Origin: Palsa-504 sp050013055
Lineage (GTDB): Bacteria > Actinomycetota > Actinomycetes > Streptosporangiales > Streptosporangiaceae
Length of the DNA stretch: 64,000 nucleotides
Assembly: GCA_050013055.1 (NCBI GenBank)
Contig: JBEKGC010000009.1
Location: 6,646 to 70,645, forward strand
Reading direction: 5' to 3'
Below, piece after piece: positions 1 to 7,786 of the stretch. The translations under genes and the position numbers were made by a program. Within the stretch, counting starts at the first letter, position 1; every line of letters begins with the position of its first letter. The notes under the pieces are model-generated. The model was not told the origin of the DNA and made no database searches. It saw only the letters and a program-made list of their open reading frames with translations.

Positions 1-2342
1 AGCGCGCCGTTCCGCTCAAGCAGCGCGAACACCAGCGGCACCGCGACCAGGCAGATCGTTATCTCGTTCGTCAGCAGGGCGAGGCCGCCGAGCACGCCGG
101 TGCCCGACACGTACGCCAGCCCGCCGCGGTCACGCAACTGCCAGGCCGCGTGCAGGGTCAACAGGCTGACGCACAGCGCGAACGGCTCGATCACGTCCTG
201 GCGGTCATACCGGGTCAGCAGCGGGTCAAGCGCCGCGACGACCGCGACGGCGGCGGTCACCACCCGGCGTCGCCTGGGGCCGGCCGCAAACGCCAGCCGG
301 TACGCCAGCGCCGCGATCAGCAGGACGTCCGCGACGCCGACCGAGGCGGACAGCAGCCGGGCGGCGCGGATGGCCGGGGCGAGCGCGCCTGACGCGTGCC
401 CGGTGAGGCGCAGCCAGGACGCCTGCATCAGGAACATCAGCGGCGGATGGACGAACATGGGCTGATCACCGAGCGTCAGGTGCCAGCCCAGGGCGACCTG
501 CTTGGCCGCGAAGGTGTAGGCGGCCTCGTCGTAGAGGACGTCCGGGCTGGTGAAGATGTTGTACAGCAGGGCCACGCCAGCGACGCACACGCAGAACACG
601 ATCAGGCCCACGTCGGCCCGCGATGCACGGAAGCGGGCGCGGGGCGCGGGGCGCGGAGGGGCGGCCGGCCGCGGGAGGGCGGCCTGCTGCGGGGGAACGC
701 CGGGGCCCGGTCGCTCGGGGGCGCTGAGTCCTGACTGCGGGGGGCCGGGGGAACCTGACCGCGGGGGGCCGGGGGGGCCTGACCGCGGGGGGCTGGGGGG
801 GCCTGACCGCGGGGGGCCGGGGGGACCTGACCGCGGGGGGGCGCGGTGCCGGTCGCGCAGGCGTTCGAGGAAGCGGATGTCCGCGTCCGTGATCAGCCGC
901 ATCCGGCGGGCGGGGAGGATGAAAAGGATCGTGCCCGCCGCGATCAGGGCCCAGGCGGCCAGGATCGGGGCGTGCCCGGCCACGACGAAGGTGGCCGCGG
1001 TGGGGGCGAAGCCGGCGGCGTAGGCGGCCAGCTGGGCTCGCGAGGGCAGCCGGACCTGAAGGGCGTCGGTGTAGAGCGGTACCAGCAAGACGACGCCCGT
1101 CAGGCTCGCGAGCAGGAACGACCAGGCCGCGCCCAGGGCGCCGTAGCGGGGAACCAGCACGATCAGGGCCGCCACTTCGATCGCGACCGTGATCGGCATC
1201 CGCCGCCCGACCCGACGGCCGTGGCCGGTGGCGAACAGGCTCTTGATGAGCATGTCCGTCATGAGCGTGCCGAGCGTGCCCACGGCCAGCACCTGGAGAA
1301 GCAGTTGAGCGGCGGGAGAGGAATAGTGGTGCGGGAGGAACGACCGCAGCACAGGTCCGGGAGCGGCGGCCAGCGCCACCTGAACCGGGATGATCAGCAG
1401 CGGCACCCACCGGGCGGCGGCCACGAACCAGCGGTGCTTGTCGGCCAGCGACTCGCTGCGGGCGATGAAGGGGAAAACCGCGTCGGCCAGTGCGTCACCG
1501 ACGTAGAAGCTGGCCCTGGCCAGCAGGCCGCAGGCCTGGTAGCCCGCGAGCACCGCAGCCGTCACCCCCGCGGCCCGGCCTGCTATCTCCAGGCCGAGCA
1601 GGTCCGCGGTGATGAGGAAGGTCATCGAGGCGGACGCGAACCAGATCGCGCCCGAGTCGGCCAGGAAGCCCAGGCTCGCCAGCGGGCCGCGGCCGGGGAG
1701 AAGTCCCTGGCAGGTCCGCAGCCCGATCAGCACAGAACCCGCGGTCCCGATCAGGAAGCTGAGCGCCACCCCGGCCGGACCGGTATGCAGGCCGGCCACC
1801 AGCACCACGGCGGCGACACATTTCAGCAGGATCTCCCCGGCCTGCATCGCGCCGAGCCCGGCGAACCTGCGGCTGCCCTGGGCCACCCCGGCCAGGATGC
1901 TGTTCACGGCCAGCATGGCCATCTCCGCGGCCACCAGCAGGTCAAGCACCCTGGAGTCGGCCGGGACCAGCCGCGGCCCGGACAGCTGGGTGGCCATGAA
2001 CGCAGCGGCCAGCAGCAGTCCGAGGCCGAGATTGGCGATCAGGGCGGTCCGGAACTCCGGCTTGGCCGCCTGCGGATCCCCGTGGGTCTTCGCCACCCGG
2101 ATGGCGAGCGCCCACGGCAAGCCGGCGTTGAGCAGCCCCGCGGCGAGCAGCAGCACGTTCTGGACCGCGCTGACGACGCCGAACCCCGCGGGCAGCAGGA
2201 GCCAGGCGAGCCCGAGGCCGAAGGCATAGTTGAGCACGGCCCCCGCGGCGAAGCGCGCGACCAGGATCACGCCACCCGCGGCGGCCGAGACTTCCGCGCG
2301 GACGCGGCTCGGTCGCGTCCGCGGGGGGGTGAGGGTCTTCAA
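1..2342 (-). CDS. Polysaccharide flippase fused to a GT39-type glycosyltransferase (partial)
   Basis: One uninterrupted frame runs off the window edge, giving about 780 codons. Residues 1 to about 485 are strongly hydrophobic and read as a MATE/Wzx-like lipid-linked sugar flippase. A Pro/Ser/Arg-rich linker with four 8-residue repeats follows (about 500-540). A new membrane domain starts near residue 577, with the acidic pair D605-E606 in its first external loop (VLYDEAAYTF) and then a HPPLMF stretch, as in GT39/ArnT-type enzymes using polyprenyl-phosphate sugars. The TTG start overlaps the stop of the upstream glycosyltransferase (TTGA), suggesting coupling; no clear Shine-Dalgarno is seen. 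The likely job is to make and export a surface glycan. A separate glycosyltransferase starting at GTG 613, with a lost flippase stop, is possible, but I found no stop in between. Confidence 0.8.
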   Translation of the reverse strand, partial: MKTLTPPRTRPSRVRAEVSAAAGGVILVARFAAGAVLNYAFGLGLAWLLLPAGFGVVSAVQNVLLLAAGLLNAGLPWALAIRVAKTHGDPQAAKPEFRTALIANLGLGLLLAAAFMATQLSGPRLVPADSRVLDLLVAAEMAMLAVNSILAGVAQGSRRFAGLGAMQAGEILLKCVAAVVLVAGLHTGPAGVALSFLIGTAGSVLIGLRTCQGLLPGRGPLASLGFLADSGAIWFASASMTFLITADLLGLEIAGRAAGVTAAVLAGYQACGLLARASFYVGDALADAVFPFIARSESLADKHRWFVAAARWVPLLIIPVQVALAAAPGPVLRSFLPHHYSSPAAQLLLQVLAVGTLGTLMTDMLIKSLFATGHGRRVGRRMPITVAIEVAALIVLVPRYGALGAAWSFLLASLTGVVLLVPLYTDALQVRLPSRAQLAAYAAGFAPTAATFVVAGHAPILAAWALIAAGTILFILPARRMRLITDADIRFLERLRDRHRAPPRSGPPGPPRSGPPSPPRSGPPGPPRSGSPGPPQSGLSAPERPGPGVPPQQAALPRPAAPPRPAPRARFRASRADVGLIVFCVCVAGVALLYNIFTSPDVLYDEAAYTFAAKQVALGWHLTLGDQPMFVHPPLMFLMQASWLRLTGHASGALAPAIRAARLLSASVGVADVLLIAALAYRLAFAAGPRRRRVVTAAVAVVAALDPLLTRYDRQDVIEPFALCVSLLTLHAAWQLRDRGGLAYVSGTGVLGGLALLTNEITICLVAVPLVFALLERNGA
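730..840 (-). repeat. 24-bp coding tandem repeat in the flippase-GT39 linker
   Basis: About four copies of a 24-bp unit encode the octapeptide RSGPPGPP with small variations. They form the proline-rich linker between the two membrane domains of the fused protein. The unit length keeps the frame, so copy-number change would alter linker length only. Confidence 0.8.
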
Positions 2343-3613
2343 CGGCCAAGCTCGGCGGCGCTCGCCCGCACCTCCGGCCCGGGTACCGAATGAAGACCAG
2401 GCGGTAGCCCGCTCCGCGGGTCCGCGGCCGCGCTCGAGATCGCCCACGGCGGCCCCGGCTCGTCCAGTTCGGGCAACATCATGAGCCCGTGTAGCCGGGC
2501 GTAGCGGCTGCGGACGGCATCGAGCAGGACTCCCTCGTAGGAGGCGACGCAGCGGTCCCAGGTCAAAGCCTGGGCGGCGTGCCTGGAGGCGACCTGGAGG
2601 CGTTCCAGCTTGGCGGTGTCCTGGGCCAGCCCGCGCAGCGCCGCCCGCAGCGCCCGGGGGTGTCCGGCCGGCACGACCAGGCCGGTCGGGCCGGCCACGT
2701 CCCTGACGCCCGGCAGGTCGGACGCCACCGGGACACAGCCGGCCGCCATGCCCTCGACCAGCACAAGCCCGAAGGCCTCGGCGTGGGTGACCGAGGGCAG
2801 CACGACCACGTCGTTGATGGCGTACTGACGCTGGCGCTCCGCGTCGGACAGCCGGCCGGTGAACCAGGCGTTGGAGACGTGCAGCCGTTCCGCCAGCCGC
2901 CGGTAGCGGGCGAACTCCGCGCCGTCTCCGACCAAGGTGAGCTGAAGCCAGGGCTGGTTGGCCGCCGCGGCCAGCAGCGTCTCCACTCCCTTGTACGGCC
3001 GCATCTGCCCGACGAACAGCACGTTCAGCTCGCCGGATCGGCGTATCCGGGAGGGCGGCGGGTCCTGCGGGTCGGCCCCCCACGGAATGGCCCGGACCGC
3101 CGGGCCGTACCGGCTGCGATGCTGGCGGGCGTAATGCGGACTGCTGGCCACGATCCGGTCGGCCCGCAGGGCCAGGGACTGGTGGAGCTTGTTGTAGGAC
3201 GCCGACATCCGGGAGGCGCCCTGGATGTCGATCGGGGAGTGATGGGTATAGACGATGGCAGGCCGGGCATACGCGGGCAGCCGGCTGGTCAGCCAGAGGA
3301 AGGCGTCGCTCATCGTAGGTACAGGCCCGTGCACGTTCACCACATCGACATGCCGCAGCTGGCGAACGATCTGAGGCCAGTGGGCGACGAAGAAGGACAG
3401 CCGCCACTCGCCGAACGCGACCCGGCGGATCTGGGCGCAGGAAAGCACCCTGACGCTGTGCTGGCGGGCCTCAAGCCCGGTCGCCAGCCGGTCGATGCAG
3501 GTGGAGATCCCGGAGACGATAGGGGGAGCCTCCGAGGTTACGATCATGATGTCGAGCGGGCGCCGAAAGGGCGCATCGTCGGCAGGCTGTCCGGTCAGCA
3601 GGTGATTGTTCAT
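2339..3613 (-). CDS. GT4-family glycosyltransferase
   Basis: A 424-residue GT-B glycosyltransferase. The N-terminal half begins with a beta strand (DIMIVTSEAPP) and the Gly-containing loop VSGIS of the GT4 fold. The C-terminal nucleotide-sugar domain has LFVGQMRPYKG near residue 200 and the EX7E motif (E279 and E287 in EAFGLVLVE), which holds the donor sugar. It is cytoplasmic or membrane-associated and probably adds a sugar to a lipid-linked or secondary glycan. Its stop overlaps the start of the flippase-GT39 gene by four bases, so the two are an operon. The last 40 or so residues are low-complexity. Acceptor and sugar cannot be told from sequence. Confidence 0.9.
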   Translation of the reverse strand: MNNHLLTGQPADDAPFRRPLDIMIVTSEAPPIVSGISTCIDRLATGLEARQHSVRVLSCAQIRRVAFGEWRLSFFVAHWPQIVRQLRHVDVVNVHGPVPTMSDAFLWLTSRLPAYARPAIVYTHHSPIDIQGASRMSASYNKLHQSLALRADRIVASSPHYARQHRSRYGPAVRAIPWGADPQDPPPSRIRRSGELNVLFVGQMRPYKGVETLLAAAANQPWLQLTLVGDGAEFARYRRLAERLHVSNAWFTGRLSDAERQRQYAINDVVVLPSVTHAEAFGLVLVEGMAAGCVPVASDLPGVRDVAGPTGLVVPAGHPRALRAALRGLAQDTAKLERLQVASRHAAQALTWDRCVASYEGVLLDAVRSRYARLHGLMMLPELDEPGPPWAISSAAADPRSGLPPGLHSVPGPEVRASAAELGR

Positions 3614-4018
3614 TTGATACCGCGCAAGCCGGCCTGGCGAACCAGGTCCTTGGCTCGGTGATCCGCCCTGGGGGGATCTGTCACGTCATGTTTCCGACCC
3701 TGACTAATTCTCCCGGCGGAGACTTCATTTACCCGCCAGGCACGACAATGCCACGCGAATTCTCCCATTCGCAGGCCTCCCCTTTTCGGTAATTATCGGC
3801 TTATCCAGGAGAGCGCGATCTCAGCCGAGAACTAACTGGGCTTTCCCCCCAAAAAGCCGACATACCGTTCCCGACCCTCACCCGCGTTCATGCAGCTCTC
3901 GTACCCTAGTGACCTAGGGTCATACCCGAACTACCGATCGTAGTCGAAATTGGCGACCGGCCGCAGGAGCAACGCCGTGATGGCTTAAGCGGCGCCGTGA
4001 ATCGGATGGTTACCGAGG
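3614..4018. other. Intergenic region upstream of the glycosyltransferase operon
   Basis: No gene is supported here. It lies upstream of the minus-strand glycosyltransferase and downstream of the nickel permease. It is less GC-rich than its surroundings, as expected of a promoter region, and holds two small palindromes: 3903-3920, and a weaker one with arms ACTAC/GTAGT at 3930-3944. Confidence 0.6.
3903..3920. promoter_or_regulatory. Palindrome, possible operator
   Basis: A perfect 18-bp inverted repeat with seven-base arms ACCCTAG and CTAGGGT around TGAC, about 290 bp before the glycosyltransferase start. It has the form of a dimeric repressor site. No regulator is encoded next to it, so the role is a guess. 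Confidence 0.35.
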
Positions 4019-5185
4019 TCAGACCGGGCCAGAATCGTCGCCTTCCGGCACGGGCGCCGACACCAGGGCGCCCCATTTTTCCTCGATATGACCGAAACGC
4101 CAGATAAGCAGGGCGCCAATCCAGGTGACAATAAACATACCCACGATCACAAAGCCGGCCGTGTTGAGGTTGAAATGGGACAGAAAGCCCCAGAAACCGT
4201 GCGACTGGCTAAGGCCCCTGATCTCGTAGGGAATCAGGCTCAGTGTCTCGATCCCGCCGATGAAGAAGCAGATGGCCACCGAGAGCCCGGTGATGGCGAG
4301 GTTGTAGTAGACCTTGCGGACCGGGTTGAAGAAGGCCCAGCCGTACGCCAGGTTCATGAACAGCCCATCGGTGGTGTCCATCAGCGTCATCCCGGCGGTG
4401 AACAGGATCGGCAGGCAGGCGATCGCGTACCAGGGGATGTGCGCCGACGCCAGCAGCGCGGTGGTGGCCAGCAGGGCCACCTCGGTGGCGGTGTCGAAGC
4501 CCAGCCCGAACAGCACCCCGACCGGGTACAGCTGCCACTCGGAGTTGATGGCCCTCATCCAGCGGCCGAAGAACCGGTAGAAGAACCCGCGGTTCGCCAG
4601 CTGGCGCTCCAGCTCGGCCTCGTCGTACTGGCCACGCCGCATGGACCGGAAGACCCGGACGATCCCGGCCAGGATGACCAGGTTCAGCAGGCCGATGAGG
4701 AGCAAGAAGAACGCGGAGACCACGGTGCCGAAAAAACCGCCGAACCGCTCGAGCGGGGAGCCGCTGTCCGACACCGCGGAAAAGACCGTCTTCTCCGCCA
4801 CCACGATGGCGATGCCCATCGCGACCACCACGCTGGAGTGGCCGAGGGAGAAGAAGAAGCCGAAGCCGAACGGGCGCGGCCGCCCGGTGCCCTGCCGTTC
4901 GCCCAGTACCTTGCGGGTGGTGTTGTCGATCGCGGAGATGTGGTCGGCATCGAAGGCGTGCCGCAGGCCCAGCGTGTACGCCAGGATGGACACCCCCACC
5001 CCCAGCCCCTTGTAGTGGGACGGCACCACGAACACGAACAAGATGAAGGACCCGAGCACATGCAACCCGGCGATCACGCTGTACATCGCCACGACCCGGC
5101 GGCGTTCGGCCGGGGTCATCGCGGTGAACGACTGCCGGATCAGCAGGCCCATGCGCGCGGAGCGCGGCGTCGTGACAGTTGACAC
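4019..5185 (-). CDS. NiCoT-family nickel/cobalt permease
   Basis: A 388-residue polytopic permease of the HoxN/NixA/NicT family, importing Ni(II) and/or Co(II). The signature RHAFDADHI (HX4DH) lies in an early transmembrane segment, followed by FGFFFSLGHSSVV in the next; both are metal-selectivity motifs of the family. I chose GTG 5185 over the longer GTG 5212 because AAGGGGGACC lies directly before it. The upstream region carries a Nur-type box, indicating nickel-dependent repression. Single gene, likely its own operon. Whether nickel or cobalt is preferred cannot be read from the sequence, but the Nur box favours nickel. Confidence 0.93.
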   Translation of the reverse strand: MSTVTTPRSARMGLLIRQSFTAMTPAERRRVVAMYSVIAGLHVLGSFILFVFVVPSHYKGLGVGVSILAYTLGLRHAFDADHISAIDNTTRKVLGERQGTGRPRPFGFGFFFSLGHSSVVVAMGIAIVVAEKTVFSAVSDSGSPLERFGGFFGTVVSAFFLLLIGLLNLVILAGIVRVFRSMRRGQYDEAELERQLANRGFFYRFFGRWMRAINSEWQLYPVGVLFGLGFDTATEVALLATTALLASAHIPWYAIACLPILFTAGMTLMDTTDGLFMNLAYGWAFFNPVRKVYYNLAITGLSVAICFFIGGIETLSLIPYEIRGLSQSHGFWGFLSHFNLNTAGFVIVGMFIVTWIGALLIWRFGHIEEKWGALVSAPVPEGDDSGPV

Positions 5186-5242
5186 GGTCCCCCTTAGTCG
5201 CAGGACGAACACCTGCTTCTACCTGGCCACACGATAATTTAG

Positions 5243-5259
5243 ATGCAAATCACTTGCAA
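5243..5259. promoter_or_regulatory. Nur-like nickel-responsive operator
   Basis: ATGCAA-ATCAC-TTGCAA matches the Streptomyces Nur box (tTGCaa-N5-ttGCAA) at all but one position. It lies about 58 bp before the chosen start of the nickel/cobalt permease. An AT-rich stretch (TAATTT on the plus strand, 5235-5240) between box and gene could be the -10 region. Nur is a Fur-family repressor that binds with nickel, so the permease should be off when nickel is plentiful. Confidence 0.7.
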
Positions 5260-5485
5260 GTACATGCTGGACGCAGGTAGCGCGCCCCGCGGGGGCCCGG
5301 AAGGGGGCCGAGGGGGCCCGGAAGGGGGCTGATGGCACTTAGGTCCCCTTAGAAGGGGCCCGACGGCACATCGATACCCCTCGGGCCGGCCGCGAAAAGG
5401 GGCGCTGGGCGGCCTTTGTCGCGAATGTGCGTGTAGCGGTGGAGCTAGCCGTTACATTGACAGGCGTAGCGACGCGGCTGGGCGT

Positions 5486-6721
5486 ATGCCCGCCGCAGTG
5501 ACGATGCTGAAGGAACCCGACGTCACCTTGGGGGACAGCGTGACGGAGCAGCCACCGGTGCGGTCAGGCGACCCGAGGTCCGGGCCCGAGCTCGAGTTCC
5601 TGCGGCGCTGGCGCCCGATGATCGACCGGGTCGGCGGGGACGGCGGCCAGGCGCGCGCGGCCAAGCACCTGAACTGGACCACCTCGACGGTGTCCCGCGA
5701 CTACAAGGGCGACACGCTGCCGACCGACGAACGGCTGTACCAACTGTGCAGCGCCCTCCAGCTGTCCCCGAACGAGACGCTTGACCTGGCCCTGTCGCTG
5801 CGCCGGGCGCGCTCGGCCCGGCGGAACCGGGTCCGGGTCCCCGGCGCCCAGGTCACCGCGGACGCGGCCGCGACCGCTGCGCCCGGCCAGGACGGCACCG
5901 CCGGGGAGCCGCCGTACCAGCCGGAGCACGCGGCGCCGCCGCACCGGGGCGGGCGGCGGGACTGGGGCGGGCTTTGGGGCTGGGGCTGGCTGCGGGGGCG
6001 CCGCGGGCGGGTGGTCACGGCTGGGCTGGCGGTGGCTGTGGCGGGGGTGATCGCGGTGGCGTTCGGGTTGTCAGGGACGGGGGGGACCGGGAGGCCGCCG
6101 GCGGCCAAGTCCGCCGACCAGACCAAGACCGCGGCCGACCCGTCGCCGGCCGTAAAGGGTTCCTTCCCCGGGCTGGGCCTGGACGCCGTGCCGATACCTG
6201 TGACCTCGCTATCCCGGGCCCTGGCCGCGGCGTTCGGTACCGGGCCGACCGCCCGGGCCGCCACCATCACCGGCTTCGTCTTCCGGAACCGCCAGGACAC
6301 CAGCCTGTGCCTGACCGCGGTGAACACCGGGCCGAAGGCGGGCCATAACCGCGACCCGATCCTCGTCTCTAGCTGCCGCCGGACCGCGAACCAGATCTGG
6401 ATACCCGAGCAGTGGGAGACCAAGGGTTTCCGCTTCACCCACCTGGTCAACGACCAGTACCAGACGATGTGCCTGAACGCCAACAACCTCGGCGGTATGC
6501 AGAACGGTCACATCGTGGAGCTCTGGGACTGCTACCCGGCGGGCAACGAGGCGTGGGACTTCGGCGACTGGCACCAGGCCGTCGGCGCGAGCGGCAAGTC
6601 CTATCCGCTGTTCGCCACGTCCGGGCGGCTGTGCCTGGACGCGGACAAGTACGACCTCCGGGTGGGTACCCCGGTCCGCATCTGGACCCAGTACGCGGCG
6701 GCCAACCAGTTCTGGTCCTGA
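5486..6721 (+). CDS. Membrane protein with N-terminal HTH and C-terminal ricin-type lectin domain
   Basis: A 411-residue protein in three parts. Residues about 35-110 resemble an Xre-like helix-turn-helix (AAKHLNWTTSTVSRDYKG). A Pro/Gly/Trp-rich linker leads to one transmembrane segment near residues 178-196. The outer part, about residues 245-411, reads as a beta-trefoil carbohydrate-binding domain with QxW-like repeats (NQIWIPEQW, NEAWDF, NQFWS) and paired cysteines. This places a DNA-binding-like domain inside and a lectin outside. Starts at 5486, 5504 and GTG 5540 are in frame; the last has the best ribosome site (GGGGGAC). Function is unknown. Confidence 0.75.
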   Translation: MPAAVTMLKEPDVTLGDSVTEQPPVRSGDPRSGPELEFLRRWRPMIDRVGGDGGQARAAKHLNWTTSTVSRDYKGDTLPTDERLYQLCSALQLSPNETLDLALSLRRARSARRNRVRVPGAQVTADAAATAAPGQDGTAGEPPYQPEHAAPPHRGGRRDWGGLWGWGWLRGRRGRVVTAGLAVAVAGVIAVAFGLSGTGGTGRPPAAKSADQTKTAADPSPAVKGSFPGLGLDAVPIPVTSLSRALAAAFGTGPTARAATITGFVFRNRQDTSLCLTAVNTGPKAGHNRDPILVSSCRRTANQIWIPEQWETKGFRFTHLVNDQYQTMCLNANNLGGMQNGHIVELWDCYPAGNEAWDFGDWHQAVGASGKSYPLFATSGRLCLDADKYDLRVGTPVRIWTQYAAANQFWS

Positions 6722-6744
6722 CCCGCCCCGCTGTCCCAGCTGCA

Positions 6745-6806
6745 TCCCATTCCGATCCCACTCTCACGGGTAGCTTCGCAGGTCAGGGCGTTGGGATCGA
6801 ATGGGA
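6745..6806 (+). terminator. Long inverted repeat after the HTH-lectin gene
   Basis: Arms at 6745-6760 and 6792-6806 are complementary over 15-16 bases with one bulged base and enclose about 31 bases. The repeat starts 24 bases after the stop codon, so a transcription terminator is the simplest reading. There is no U tract. Confidence 0.5.
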
Positions 6807-6886
6807 TCACAGGTTGGGCGGTGTTCCCCGCTGCTCGGCTGGCAGCCTGTCGGCTGTCCGGTCCGAGACTTCGAGCAGGGGAAAGC

Positions 6887-7076
6887 ATGCTTCGCACCTT
6901 TCACCACCTAACCCGGGCGGCCCGGCCGCCCGGCGGCGGCGGCCGGCTGGCTGCCTGCCTGCCTGCTGACGGCCATGATCAGCGGGGGCATTCTGGCCGC
7001 CAGCCCGCACGACGCGCTCATCGTCGGCGGCACCCGCGAGCCCATCTACTGGACTTTCGCCAACCGGCGGAAGTAA
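6887..7076 (+). pseudogene. Small secreted peptide, interrupted by a one-base frameshift
   Basis: ATG 6887 has a ribosome site (AGGGGAAAGC) and encodes a basic start (MLRTFHHLTRAARPP). The frame then shifts in a GGC repeat near 6930. The other frame continues as a convincing signal-peptide core (GWLPACLLTAMISGGILAAS), a short mature part (HDALIVGGTREPIYWTFANRRK in two pieces) and TAA at 7074. The length is 190 bases, so removing one base restores about 62 residues. It ends 14 bases before the next secreted-protein gene. Either a decayed gene or a sequencing error; coding status is inferred from the signal-peptide logic only. Confidence 0.4.
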
Positions 7077-7090
7077 GGAAGGAGAAGACC

Positions 7091-7735
7091 ATGCGCGGAC
7101 AATCAGCTCGCACCATCGGGCGGGTCCTTGGGTTCCTGGCCGCTGTCGCGGTCAGCGGCGTCGCGGTCCTGGCGTTCGCCGTTCCTGGCCGGGCGGCCCC
7201 GGCGGTCCCCGGGACACCGGCGGCCACGCTGACGGCGGCCCGCTCCACGGCCGCCGTGCAGGCGGCGGCCAAGGCCAAGTTCTGGGAGGCTTCCGGGTAC
7301 ACCGGCCCGCAGGTCCACGCCACCTGGGCAGGCCCCGGCGTCGGGTTCCTCGCCTGGACGGTAGGACTGAGCATGACCGCCTTCAAGGACAACGCCTTCC
7401 GGTCCTGCCGCAGCAACTGGACCGGCGTGAGCATCGACGTCTCCTGGAACTCCGAGTCACTGCACAACGGCGCTCAGCTGGTGATCATGGACTCGGTCAA
7501 GCTCTCCAACGGGAAATGGCGGGACGTCGGGCCCGCGCTGACGATCTCCAAGCCGGTGGCCTGGCCCGGTCATCCGGCGTTCGGCGGCCAGTACCACGCG
7601 GTGGTGTACACGCCGGGGAACGTGCATGTCGTCCAGGCCCACATCGAGAGCTGGATCAGCAACGGCGGCGTGCCCTACCAGGACCCGACCGGCTCAGGTG
7701 ACACGGTGACGCTGAAGCAGGCACGGCGCTGCTGA
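7091..7735 (+). CDS. Secreted protein of unknown function
   Basis: 214 residues. ATG 7091 is chosen because AAGGAAGGAG precedes it. A signal peptide is clear: basic start (MRGQSARTIGR), hydrophobic core (VLGFLAAVAVSGVAVLAF) and a likely cut after GRAAP near residue 36. The mature part is rich in Trp, Ser and Asn with two cysteines (FRSCRSNW and the C-terminal Cys) that could form a disulfide, and predicts mostly beta structure. It should be exported to the cell surface or medium. I do not recognise the family. A short, frameshifted secreted peptide precedes it and may have been co-transcribed. Confidence 0.75.
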   Translation: MRGQSARTIGRVLGFLAAVAVSGVAVLAFAVPGRAAPAVPGTPAATLTAARSTAAVQAAAKAKFWEASGYTGPQVHATWAGPGVGFLAWTVGLSMTAFKDNAFRSCRSNWTGVSIDVSWNSESLHNGAQLVIMDSVKLSNGKWRDVGPALTISKPVAWPGHPAFGGQYHAVVYTPGNVHVVQAHIESWISNGGVPYQDPTGSGDTVTLKQARRC

Positions 7736-7755
7736 CCGCGCTGCCGACCGCGGGC

Positions 7756-7785
7756 GGGCTGGCTTCGGTGGGCGGAAGCCAGCCC
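7756..7785. terminator. Bidirectional terminator hairpin
   Basis: A perfect 11-bp stem (GGGCTGGCTTC with GAAGCCAGCCC) and an 8-base loop lie in the 51-bp gap between convergent genes, one ending at 7735 and the other at 7787. It can act for both strands. Confidence 0.75.
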
Positions 7786-7786
7786 G

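Noticed and set aside
846..2393. Very long plus-strand frame opposite the flippase
   Set aside because: Gln/Gly/Arg-rich composition with no domain, antisense to a clear membrane protein; a by-product of high GC.
6791..7090. Longer version of the secreted protein starting at 6791
   Set aside because: The added 100 residues have no signal peptide and ignore the strong ribosome site at 7077-7085.
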